Shown here: piece by piece, positions 32,088 to 42,791 of the stretch
Position numbering within the stretch: the first letter of the stretch is position 1
How the letters are laid out: every line of letters starts with the position of its first letter
NCBI GenBank assembly: GCA_026545225.1
Contig: CM048846.1
Span: 14,905,975 to 14,969,974, forward strand
DNA from: Cornus controversa
Taxonomy: Eukaryota > Streptophyta > Magnoliopsida > Cornales > Cornaceae
Length of the DNA: 64,000 nt
Direction: 5' to 3'
Translations under genes and position numbers: made by a program
Notes under the pieces: generated by a model
Database searches by the model: none
Told to the model about the DNA's origin: nothing
The model's input: only the letters and a program-made list of their open reading frames with translations

Positions 32088-32912
32088 GGGAAAATTAGAT
32101 TTTAGTGACCAAAATTAAAATTTTTTTGCTTTTTGGTGACCTTAAACTTTATAAAAGCTAGATAATGACCAAACTTAAAAATTAATTGCTAATGAGAGAC
32201 CATTTAACTTTAATGCCCAAAATACCCTTCATTCTCTTCATAGATCTCCATCATTTCTTCAGTTTATTCCAACCCCCAAATATCATAAATTTCAAAGAAT
32301 CCGATAAATTTCAAAGAATCCGATAAGTTATGTGGAACATATATACATTCTAAAGAAGATATAATAATATATATAAATTTATTCCTATATATTAATATCT
32401 CATTAACAAAAAAAAAAACTAATTTGGGTGTAATTAAATACAAACCTCACATTTAGTATTTAATAACCCAACAAATCAAAAAAAAAAATTCTCTTTTCTT
32501 GAACACCAGGATAGAAAAATGTACTGTTCATTTTTTAAAATTGGAATTAGGATTAAGTTGCTAAACTCGGACAAACTCGCGGCAAAAAAAAAAAAAAAAA
32601 CTGGACATACTTGGAACAAATTGAAAAAAGCACATGCATTAATTGTAAGACCAACATATATGTCTCTCTCTCTCCCTATGTATATATACTTTCTTTCCTA
32701 AAATTCTTTTATGTCTTTTGACGCTTTAATATTTGGAGATGTGATTGGAGAAGACGAAAAAGGAATAAAAGAGAAGGTATTTTAAACATTAAAGTTAAAT
32801 GATCACCCATTGGCAATTATTTTTCAAAATTGGTCCTTATTTACCTTCTATTGAGTTTAAGGTTATTGTAAAGCAAATTTTTTTAATTTTGGTCACAAAA
32901 TCTAATTTTTCC
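32088..32912. mobile_element. Mutator-like non-autonomous element with long inverted repeats (825 bp)
   Basis: The left arm (from GGGAAAATTAGATTTTAGTG) and the reverse complement of the right arm (from GGAAAAATTAGATTTTGTG) stay similar for over 100 bases, through GACCAAAATTAAAA and the CATTTAACTTTAATG phrase. Flanks are AATTTATTG (32079-32087) and AATTTATTA (32913-32921), an 8/9 match. The interior is non-coding and has a short tandem duplication with TTTCAAAGAATCCGATAA (about 32290-32325). Confidence 0.7.
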
Positions 32913-32921
32913 AATTTATTA

Positions 32922-33699
32922 AAAGACAAACTTTTATGAGTTGCGAAAATTTTGTGCAATTTAATTCAACTTGAGATTTTGGTATATGCCAAAATAAAAT
33001 GAAAATATAGTGAATGTTGAAATCAAATCAGTAAAAAGGTGGATAAGTTCGGAAATCTTCTAGTTAGGAATTTGAATAAGTTTGAAACAGAGCATTTAAA
33101 GTTCAGGTTAATTTGTCAATTTTCTCTAGAGGCATTGTGATCGATTATGAATAGCTTTTAATTATCTCTAGAAAGCACAAACTCTTTTAAAAGTATGGCC
33201 ATTATGAGAGTGCCGAATTAGGAGACCAAAATATGCCACAACATTGTTTAATAATGATTATTTTCCTTGTTTCTGCTCATTTTCCGAACATAAATTCCAT
33301 AGTTTGAGATTGCTGTTCAACCATTTAAAAGCATTTTTATTTTAAAATTTTAAACCTTGTTGGAGGAGTTTTCTTATTCTAAAATTTGTTCCGTTTAAAA
33401 GACTTATGAATAATATCTTCAATTAAAAGGATTTAAAATAAAATTGTTGTTTGGTGGATGAATTTTTTAAAATTAGAGGACAAAATTGTCTATAAAATTT
33501 GTTATTTAAAATTATTCTGACTTCTTTTTAAAAACAAGTTTTTTTTTAACTTTTCTTGAATAATTTTTAGGACTTCGACTTTCATTAGTTTTTTTTTCTT
33601 ATTTCACTAAACACTAACAAGACTTTTTTTGAAATAAATTTGTTATTTTATTAATTTGTCCATATACTTCTTATATATTAACAAGATTCTCTTTTGGTC
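32922..33699. other. Intergenic, nothing recognised
   Basis: A/T-rich sequence with T-runs and no coding or repeat structure that I could define. Confidence 0.5.
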
Positions 33700-34010
33700 T
33701 CTCGTTCCTCCATCGCCACCACCACCCGTCACTACTACTACTGTCTTCCACCACCACCATTATTGCCACCTCCACTGCCACGGCCACCACTACCTCCATG
33801 GCCACCGCCACCACCTCCCCCATCACCATCACCACCGTTGCTTTGCACCACCACCACTACCATCGCTGTCACCGCTTTCTACCACTGCCACCACCACCAC
33901 TATAACCGCTACCTCCACTTCCACCTCCACCACCGCCTCCCACCACTGACATCACCACTACCACTACCTCCATCAGCATCGCCACCTCCACCGCCACCAC
34001 CACAGCATCC
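33700..34010. repeat. CCA/CCN triplet-rich tract
   Basis: About 310 bases dominated by CCACCACC, CACTACC and CCGCCACC on the plus strand, embedded in A/T-rich DNA. Overlapping His-, Pro- and Thr-rich frames result from the composition; none has a domain or gene context. Read on the minus strand it would be Gly-rich. I treat it as an imperfect minisatellite. Confidence 0.7.
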
Positions 34011-35070
34011 TTTCATTGTCAACTTTGTGCTTTCTAAAGGTTGTAATCGTCGTTAAGGATAAGGGATAATATTATTAAGAAAAAAATAATTTAAAAATTA
34101 AAGTATATTTAAAAAATGCACTAGCCAAACATCTTTTTTCTTCTAAATTCCTTCTAACAAAATTCCTTTTATGAAGGCCTTATCAATGAAATCCTTGAGA
34201 TATTAGGAAGCTCCCTCAAACAGGGCCTAACATTTTTTTAGAAAGGGCTTTTTGGGCTTGGAGTTCGGTTTCAATCCTCCATAAAACTTCCCAAACATGC
34301 ACTCGATTTTAAGTGTGTTTGGTAACCATTAAAAACACTTTTAGTGGTCACCAATTTTAGCTCAGTAGAGCTTTTGAACCAAACTAAAATTTGTTGAGAG
34401 GTTTTATATTTTAGGTAACTGGTTTTTCTTAGACAATTTATTCCCTTCTTTTATAAAGTTTTGTTATTATCAAATATGGTAATATTATTAAAAGACATTA
34501 CTGTAAAATTAGTACTAGAAGTGCTCTAAAAAAATGTTAGTAAACAAATTGAAAAGTACTTTAATTGTGAAAAGTAATTTATATAATATATCACCAAAAA
34601 TCTAATATGATTTTTACTAACAAGCTCTATTGACAAAAGGTTTTTTTCATTCGAACAATAATACCTAATGGCCACCGAGGCCTGTCGCTTATTTCCCCTA
34701 TTTTTAAAATGAAAGGTAGAAAGGTTTGAATTTTCAGAATTTCCACAAGTGCATTGTGGGAGTTAATTTTGTCAGGACAAAAATAAAATAAAATACACAT
34801 ATATATATATATATATATATAACCCCAAATGGACTCGAATTGTACTTAACATATACATGTAAATTGTAATCGAAGTAATACCAACACGTCCAGGATTGTG
34901 GGTAGGAAAAGGATTCTTCATCATTTGGGATAAGTGGGCTGGGTCTGTTCTGGGCCAAGCCGATGCCCAATTTAGGTATTTCATATTGTAGGAACCCAAT
35001 CCTTTAGGACCAAAGATGTCTGTTAAACTAACGAACTGTATAACTGGGAACAGCAGGAACTCCATTCAAA
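34011..35070. other. Intergenic upstream of the 35.3-kb gene
   Basis: No gene seen. It contains a TA run (34798-34822) and A/T-rich sequence with a GTGTTTGGTAACC phrase near 34314-34326. The small frames have no support. Confidence 0.5.
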
Positions 35071-35075
35071 CATAA

Positions 35076-35160
35076 CGCAACGGCTAGTTGTGGAATCGCT
35101 GGACTACGCTCCAACGGTCATATTTCCACTTGAACCCTAATTACATCCCTCTTTATAAAA
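35076..35160 (+). promoter_or_regulatory. Promoter with MSA (G2/M) elements and TATA box
   Basis: TCCAACGGTCA at 35110-35120 matches the whole 11-base mitosis-specific activator consensus (YCYAACGGYYA). CGCAACGGCTA at 35076-35086 matches 10 of 11. A TATAAAA box follows at 35154-35160, about 170 bases before the ATG at 35331. MSA elements are bound by three-repeat MYB (MYB3R) factors that drive G2/M genes. Confidence 0.75.
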
Positions 35161-35330
35161 ACTCCACACCTCTGCGCATACAACATCTCTTCTGTTTCTC
35201 TCTTTTCAATCTTTCTGTGTCCTACGTTTGCTCTCTTTCATCTTCAATTCTCATTTGCCGGTCAATACAACAAAATTCTCCGGCGACCCTCATTAGTTCT
35301 CTTATAATATTCTCAATTTGACAACTCCAA

Positions 35331-37203
35331 ATGGAAACCCCATCATCAACAAGAAGGGTCACAAGATCACAAACCTTGGCTTCTACAAACAGTAACAGCA
35401 ACATACCCATGTCGAGTAAGTGGCTCTCAATATTCTCTTTTCCTTCAAAGATTAATAATGATCTTTACACACGCGCACACATATATTATAACTGCTTGTA
35501 TTGATTGAATACTTTGGATTGAATTTTTGAAGGGAAAATTGAAGAATCTGAAAAGGGCGTTTCAAAATCAAGACAAAGAAGTGTGAAACAACAAGATAGG
35601 TCGGCTTTGATCGATATAACAAACGATTCGCCCATTGTTGGGCTTGCGATGGGAAGGTTAACCCCATCATCAGCAATGTCCAAGAATAAGAACAACAGTC
35701 AAGCCAAGCATAACACTCCTGGCTCTGGAGAGGCCTTGTTGAGGGGTCAAGTGAAGACCCTCCTGCAAATGGTCGAAGAAGAGGCTGAGCTCTCGAAACT
35801 CTCTTTGGAACACAGACCTTTCATTCACCTCCAAGGCCTCGTCAACTCTCCAATGGGGCTTCTTGCCCCTACTCCGACTAATACACCCGATGTCCTTAAC
35901 CTCTCCGGCAATGAAGAAACCTTCAAGAAAAATTGTTTGGCCTCTGTTACCCCGTCTCCAATCCAAGAACAGTTTGAGATTTCTCAGGTATGTTCGACTT
36001 GTTCTCTGCAAATTTGATAGTTCTCAAGATTTGGCCAATTTGGTGACTTTTGAAATCAACAATCGTGACTGGGTTTTTGCTATTAATATTGATTTTTGTA
36101 TTGTTTTATATATGTTTGTGTGTGCGCGCGCGCGCGTGTTTAAGCCTTTTCAGTTATGTTCAACTTGTTATCTGCAAATTTGATAGTTCTCAAGATTTGG
36201 CCATTTTGGCGACTCTGGAAATCAACTTGTATGGGTTTTTTGCCACGGAAATTAATTTTTTTTTGTTTTTATATTTATGTTTGTGTTCGACTTGTTCTCT
36301 GAAAATTTGATAGTTCTCAAGATTTGGCCAAATTGGTGACTCTTGAAATCAACAATCGTGAATGGGTTTTTGCTATAAATATTGATTTTTGTATTGTTTT
36401 ATATAAATATTGATTTTTGTATTGTTTTATATAAATGTGTGTGTGTGTGTTTAAGACTTTTCAGCTATGTTCAACTTGTTATCTGCAAATTTGATAGTTC
36501 TCAAGATTTGGCCATTTTGGCGACTCTTGAAATCAACAATCTTGTATGGGTTTTTGCCACAAAGATTAATTTTTTATTGTTTTTATCTTTATGTTTGTGT
36601 CAGATGGAAACTGAGATATTTGATGAGAATGAGGGGGGTCTTGAATCTGAGAAGAGTTTGATTACTAGGTCTTTGCTGTTGGACTTTTCTGATAAGTCAG
36701 AGGGGTCTGATTCATCCCAGTGTTCCTCTGTGCTGACAAACATTGGAGGAGTTGGAGGAGAGAGTGGAAGTACAGAGAAGTCAATTACAGACGATGATAA
36801 TGCTTCTGTTTGGTCTATTCAAGTCAATGCTAGTGCCAGGGATGAGGAAGAGGACGATGAAGGAATTGAGGAAGTCGCTGAGGAGGAGGAGAACGACGAC
36901 GACTATGGTGATTATTACGGAGAAGAAGAAGAAGAATATGATGGAGGGTTGGTTGATGAACTGTGTCAAGGGATGAGCAAGATCAGTGTGAATGGAGACA
37001 AGAAAATGGCCAAATTTACCGGTAAACACACGCGATTTGTGTACAACAGTGATGGTGAGCTTGAAGGAGAAGAAGAGTGTGGTGGTGAGAGAGAAGAATC
37101 CTCGGCTGTTTCGCCCTGTATCGTGCGTTTGAAGGGCTTGCCAACACCAAAAGGAAAGCACCTGCGTTTCCCTGAGGAGCTGGAAGAAGAAGATGATCAC
37201 TGA
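35331..37203 (+). CDS. Acidic nuclear-type protein with a destruction box, probable mitotic protein
   Basis: Three exons, 35331-35415, 35533-35987 and 36604-37203, join in frame to 379 aa; introns are 117 and 616 nt with GT/AG ends. The N-terminus is basic (METPSSTRRVTRSQ). Residues 51-59, RSALIDITN, fit the APC/C destruction-box consensus RxxLxxIxN exactly, followed by a conserved-looking SPIVGLAMG. Residues of about 85-125 are heptad-like (VKTLLQMVEEEAELSKLSLE). Residues of about 265-310 are extremely acidic (runs of E and D), and the end is KGLPTPKGKHLRFPEE plus an acid tail. No enzyme fold is visible. MSA elements in the promoter agree with expression at G2/M. The likely role is an APC/C-regulated cell-division protein, but I cannot name an ortholog with certainty. 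Confidence 0.8.
35988..36603 (+). repeat. Intron 2 made of four repeated units
   Basis: The intron is almost entirely four diverged copies of a 130-180-bp unit with TATGTTCGACTTGTTCTCTG, AATTTGATAGTTCTCAAGAT and GATTTTTGTATTGTTTTAT. The shared AATTTGATAG lies near 36011, 36177, 36305 and 36489. The functional donor CAG|GTATG is in unit 1; units 2 and 4 have TCAGTTATG and TCAGCTATG at the matching place, so the duplicated donors are inactive. Confidence 0.9.
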
Positions 37204-38432
37204 ATTTTTGGCTCTGAGGCATTGTTTTGTGTGGATGAATTGTTGATGGGTTGTCTTTCTCGTGACAACCAAATCTCTAAGGATGTTTCAATCTCTGTTT
37301 GTTCGTTTTTGGTTTTCGGTTCAATTTTTTAAATTTGAATTGTGATATGGGAGGTTCAGTCCTTGACTGATGGAGAAGAAAGAAATTTTAAAGATTAATT
37401 GATTGAATACTCATTCCAATTATACCTCAATTGTGTGTTGAAGTGTAATTTTGATTTTTGCAGCACATCCCTCTGATCTTGTGTCACAAACACACATGCA
37501 CAAAAACACATGCACACACTGGGTAACATTGGACTTAATTAGCAACCAAATCTAATCCAATCTTAACAAACATTTGAATGAAACAACTGTAGTCTAGTAT
37601 CCTGCCCTAGCTGCCTAATTTTATGATGAAATAGGGGTTTATATATATATATATATATATTCTTGGTGAATAGATGTTGCAGTCCTAATTCGGGTGATTT
37701 GTACAAGTGACCAAACACCTCTTCATAAGAAAAGCCTTCAAGACTCAATAGAGTTGGTATTCAAGGCCTTCAACAATTTCAAAGGAAACCACATTGCCTT
37801 TGGTGGTGGTTAATGGATTTTGATTTGATCCTTAGGTTTGAATCTAAGTTTCTCTCTACAACACCCATTTGGGTCTAGGAACTCTCCCACATATGCCATT
37901 CCTAAATCCATTTGGCTTTAGGGCCTTTTGCCAAAGAACTTTTACTCTCTCTACATCCCAAACCTACCAGAAAAAAAGGACTTTAGACATCTAGATTCTA
38001 GTCCATAAACATTATGTTATAATTTTTCATTTGATATGCAGTTCCGATAATAGGTCCTAAATTTATATTACCTAAAAGAGTAGTGATAGACTCACCGAAT
38101 TCGGTTGATTCACATAAGTCCCACTATATTGCATCTAATGGATGTAGTCATTTGGAATGAATGATATAGAATCTTACTCACGAGTTCACCTCCTCATATG
38201 ATGGATAAAATTGAATTTGTTGAAACCGTCCAAAACATAACTCCATCTCCATGACTTGTGTTCTTCACATATCCAAAGATCACATGCTTTAGTTAATTGG
38301 TCAACAGAAGAACCACTTTCATGGCCACCAATTTAGCCAGAAAAATAAAAAAAATTCCCGACAGCAAATCCAATTCATAGCACGGTGGTGATTCACCCCC
38401 ACGTACCATAGTTTAGAACCATATATGTACAC

Positions 38433-38481
<49 letters not shown>

Positions 38482-38894
38482 GTTCCATCCCTCCCAAACA
38501 TACTAGTTGTTTATCAGCCCATCACTCATGCTCATCTTTGAACGACAATTTCTTTATTAGCCCATCACGGACTCTTCCTCTTTGTCTCTATCTGCGCAAG
38601 AGAATTCGTGGAATTAAGAACATTTGATGATGTCGTATTCGGAACATAAAACAAGAGAGGTTAATATGGTCGGTAAGTCGGTTGTATTGAAAGAGAAATG
38701 TGGTGAAGTGATCAATAAGTTCATTGAATGTTTGTCTAATTTCAGAATATATATAAAACTATGCACATGTCTCCATGTGAACCATTCCAGTACTGAAGAC
38801 AAAACTATTCTGACCGCATATATCGCTCGTTTACAAGCCACAGTTTCATCTCCACCCTAGTGCCTCTGAACAATTAACACATTGAAATCTATGC

Positions 38895-38944
<50 letters not shown>

Positions 38945-40316
38945 TGCTTAATGTTCAAGAGGTAACAAATAATAGGTGAGCCTAGTGGTGATGTATATAC
39001 TGGTGCAAATTAAGGCTGCAGATTAATTTAAATGATGAACCATTTTGATTTCTGGTCCTGTAGCTTCATATATATATATATATATATTGTATTGTCCGTA
39101 AATTAAGGGCCGGTTCTTTTCTTTTCTTTTTCTTTTTTGAAAATTAAATTTTTAGGGCCGTTTCATCTTCATATGACCGATCAATTTTTGCTTGTCGTTT
39201 GAGAGGATTTCTTGCTGAATTTAGGGGTGGAAGTGGAAGATGACTTGGTGTGTAGAGAAATGCAAATCAAGTTGGCCTGTGAGTGTAGGCCATGATTGAG
39301 TGAACAAAAAAGCCACTTTCCTATATATATATATATATATATATATAACTCAATTAACTCAAGAAGTTGAGAAGGTTTTGATGAAGTTTACATCAAAATT
39401 GGGACCTGGTTTAATTGTCATTACACGTACGTAAGAAGATTCTTCATATGTGTTGACTTAAGACGGATTCCCCCAGCATTGCCAGCAAAATTTCTGATAA
39501 TTTAGCTATATATCATTTTATTTGCAGTACTTTGTGTCCCACCTAAAACCCCTTGCGTGTATCTATTGTTTATCATTACTTAATCCCTCAATTATGTACT
39601 CTTTTTATACTAATGATGATTAAATTAATTATATAGTTTTCACTTATATATATATATATATATATGTGTGCGCGCGCGCGCACTGCAACTAGTGACTGCT
39701 GACTACTTCAAGAGCTTAATTATACAGCTTATTAATTCCCAAATGTATCATACAACAGATATGTCATGGGGCACTGATCTTTGTAGCCTTCTACAGACTA
39801 TGTTCTATAAGCTTCTGCATCATATCAAGTGTTGTAATTTAGTGATATATCTTTCATTTTTTAAAATAAAAAAAGTTGAGGGTTCAAGTTTTATCAACAA
39901 TACGTATCAAGACCGTTTCGATCCAATGGCTAAGAATGTGATTTAAAATTTTTTTTTTCTTTTTTTTGGCTATGTATAGCTCAACTTCGAGGTGGACCTT
40001 AGCGCTTGCTCCATTGTGACCTAAGAGTCACATATTCGAAATAAAGAACGGTTTCAATAGACTGTGTACATCTAACCCTTTTCAACTCTGTAATAGCAAA
40101 AGCATAACTCGATTGTGCACTGCGTAAGTCTTTTTTTTTTTCTTCTATATATAGCTCAATTCCGAGCCACATTGCAGTCACTCAAACCTAGCTAGCCAGT
40201 TCTCAGACTCAATTCTTTCTCTCACTATTATATATATCCAACCAATATTATATATATCAACGTCGCATGTGCTGTGTGCCTGTCATAGATTCTCTCACTC
40301 ACTGATTCAGATCCTC
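37204..40316. other. Intergenic with microsatellites
   Basis: No gene accepted. Simple repeats are TA (37640-37660), CA followed by TA (38436-38481), TA followed by TG (38896-38942), and TA runs near 39069, 39323 and 39647 (the last followed by GC alternation). The 78-codon frame at 38624-38860 has no domain. Confidence 0.6.
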
Positions 40317-40736
40317 ATGGTTATCAAAGACAACCAACGACCTCAACCCAAGATGGAGAAACCCAAAGGAAGACGACGTAGCATCATGAAGTTCCACTAC
40401 CTCTGCATGCCAAGCCTCAGGCCCAACCCCTCCACCAGAACCACCAATCGTGTCTCGCCCATGTCGCTGCTCGAGCGGTTCCGAGAAGCTGTGTTTCGCT
40501 TGATAATGCTGTCTGCTATCTCCAAGACCACCCATCAAGGCGGACCGGCCATGGGTGATGCGCGACACCACCGGTCTTATTACCGGCCACCCAACGAGGC
40601 TCACCACAGCGAAGCCGTGGCTGACTGCATAGAGTTCATCAAGAAGTCGGCCACGGCGGAGGACAACCGTAGCTCCACCGCTAGTAGTTGCGTTGACGCC
40701 ACAGATGAGGTGGTCATACCCCTGCCGGTTACGTAA
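40317..40736 (+). CDS. Small plant protein of unknown function
   Basis: A single-exon frame of 139 aa from the ATG at 40317; the ATG at 40353 (MEKPKGRRRSIMKFHY) has a better context and may be the true start, giving 127 aa. The protein is basic at the N-terminus and has a hydrophobic-amphipathic stretch PMSLLERFREAVFRLIMLSA (about 50-69). A motif HHSEAVADCIEFIKKSA (about 97-113) follows, and the tail is Ser/Thr-rich. Base composition is clearly more G/C-rich than the flanks and codon use is gene-like. I recognise this as the style of a small plant-specific family but not its function. No signal peptide or enzyme motif is visible. Confidence 0.65.
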   Translation: MVIKDNQRPQPKMEKPKGRRRSIMKFHYLCMPSLRPNPSTRTTNRVSPMSLLERFREAVFRLIMLSAISKTTHQGGPAMGDARHHRSYYRPPNEAHHSEAVADCIEFIKKSATAEDNRSSTASSCVDATDEVVIPLPVT

Positions 40737-42791
40737 TGTTACTTATTATTTTATACAAGGTTTGGTGGTGATTTTGTATTCATTTTTTTAGTTCCATTTT
40801 CATCAGCTATTGTTTGGAGGGTGGTACGTGTCAAATGTCAATTGCCTTAATTTGAGATACAGGCTGTAAATTTGTGTCATAATTTTACAAGAAATTGTAG
40901 TTACTTTTTGTTATTAATTTAATTGCTCATTGTGATTTTTTTTTTATTGATATAAATCTCAAAAATTTCTAATGATGGAACTTTACTCCCTTTGCTTCTA
41001 CAGAACTTTGAATCTAAATTACAGTCAGTGGCGGTGTTGCAAATTATATAATTCAATTTAGGCAGATAGAGAAATTAATTTAGCTTAACGCACTGTATAA
41101 GAAACCCAGTCCTATTTAAATTCAATCCAAACATTTTTTTGAACTGTATTGACAGCTTGTATAGGACTTATTAAAGTTTGATTTCAATATATATCATGGA
41201 TTAGGGTTTCAAATGAAACCAATCAACAAAAATTTTGATGCAGACCATCCGAGTCAGATAATGTTGAGCTGTCAGACGACACGTTGATAGCACTGAAATA
41301 CTTTGAATTGACAGATCAGCGCAAAGATGGCAGGAAACTGTGACCTTGTTACTAATTAGGGTAATTTTAGATGCGCTTCAGTATTTTGGCCATTATTTTG
41401 GCTACAGGTATCAGAATCGCCTTTATGACCACAATTCGGAAAGCTTGGTTCGGCGCGCACGTCGTGGGCACCAAGCTATGCTGGGTGTGTATTTTTGCGA
41501 GGCCAAAATCCACTGTTTTTCCCTCCGAATCCCTAATTTTAAATATTTCTTTCCTTTTTTAGTAATATTTATTTCGTTGATTAGGAAGAGATTCTGGGCT
41601 TGATTTGGGCTAGATTTCTGGCAACTTCCTTTTTTTATTTTGTATTTTATTTTGACACTATTTTTTAAATACTGCTATTTTTAGTAATGTTGACGAAGTT
41701 CAGTTATATAGCCCGGCTTGTGGGTTGATTGTAAGACACTTTTGATTTTGAATAATAATATTGAATACCAGAAACTTTCCTCTGAGTTTTTTGGGCAATT
41801 CTCGTGCATTCTTTCTGTTTATTTTCTGTTACCATTAACCTACAGAATAATCACTATTTTGTCGGGCGTCAAATTTGGAGTGAAAAATGATTGTTTGTCC
41901 AAAAATTAAATAAGAAACAAAACTGCAAGACTCACCTATGTGTCACCATTCTCATAAACTTTGTCTTGTTTGGTAATTCTGTTCTCACTTAATTTTGGGG
42001 TGAGAAAATTCGACATCACCCGCTAACACGATTCGAATACAACACAAAGTTAGTGGATTTGAGTTGAACTTAATCGTGTTCGTGTCATTCCGTTTAACCT
42101 ATGTAATTAATCGTGTCATATTCGTGTTTAGGAGTTTAACCAGTTTAATTCGATTACACCCTTTTAATTAATCATGTCTTAATTGTATCAGGTGAACCTG
42201 TAACCTATTTTAACCCAATTATTATGGGCATTTCTATTATTTCAATATAAAATAAATAGAGATATTGTTTTTGGCTTTTTTTATTTTTATTTTTTTTGTA
42301 ATTGTACTATCCCAATCACTCTTTTTTTTATGAATTTAATCTATATATTATTTCAATTTTTTCAAAATATTTGTATTTTATACTTAAGTTAATAAACCAG
42401 TTACATGACCCATTTAAATTCAACATGTTAAACAGGTTAAATAGTATAATCAATTTAATAAACGGATAATATTTGTGTCAAGAATCCCCACACAATTATT
42501 TAACGAGTGATGTTCATTTCACTTGTTTAATTGAATACTCATGAATCAATAACATGATTATGATCCGATTAAGTTAATTCCAAATACTTTAAAACACCAC
42601 TTTAAATTCGACTGGATCGGGTTGGTCGGTCCATGTTGCGCCCCTAAATAAGTATCCAATTTCCCTTCTCGAGTCGGTTTCAGAATCTCTCTCTCTCTCT
42701 GACCGCCTAATTCTAGTGTTTGAGGACGTTGGTAGGAGAGGGCTTCCCTGTTTCTGCAAAATTACCGAAGTTCGAAAAAAGATCAGAAAAA
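40737..42791. other. Intergenic, with a degenerate hAT-like sequence
   Basis: No gene seen. Between about 41995 and 42647 are motifs such as ATCGTGTTCGTGTCATT and an end resembling TAGGGGCGCAACATGG (reverse complement of 42630-42646), as in hAT elements. No matching left terminus or target duplication could be set. A CT run precedes the next gene at 42688-42700. Confidence 0.45.

Noticed and set aside
33656..34056. His/Pro/Thr-rich frames of 97 and 120 codons
   Set aside because: Two overlapping frames are equally open through a CCA-type repeat, with no domain, splice context or homologous features.
36781..37272. A 163-codon minus-strand frame opposite exon 3 of the acidic protein
   Set aside because: It is the antisense shadow of GAA/GAT-rich coding sequence.
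38624..38860. A 78-codon frame with a plausible start
   Set aside because: No domain, A/T-rich codon use and no clear promoter or splice context; insufficient support for a gene.
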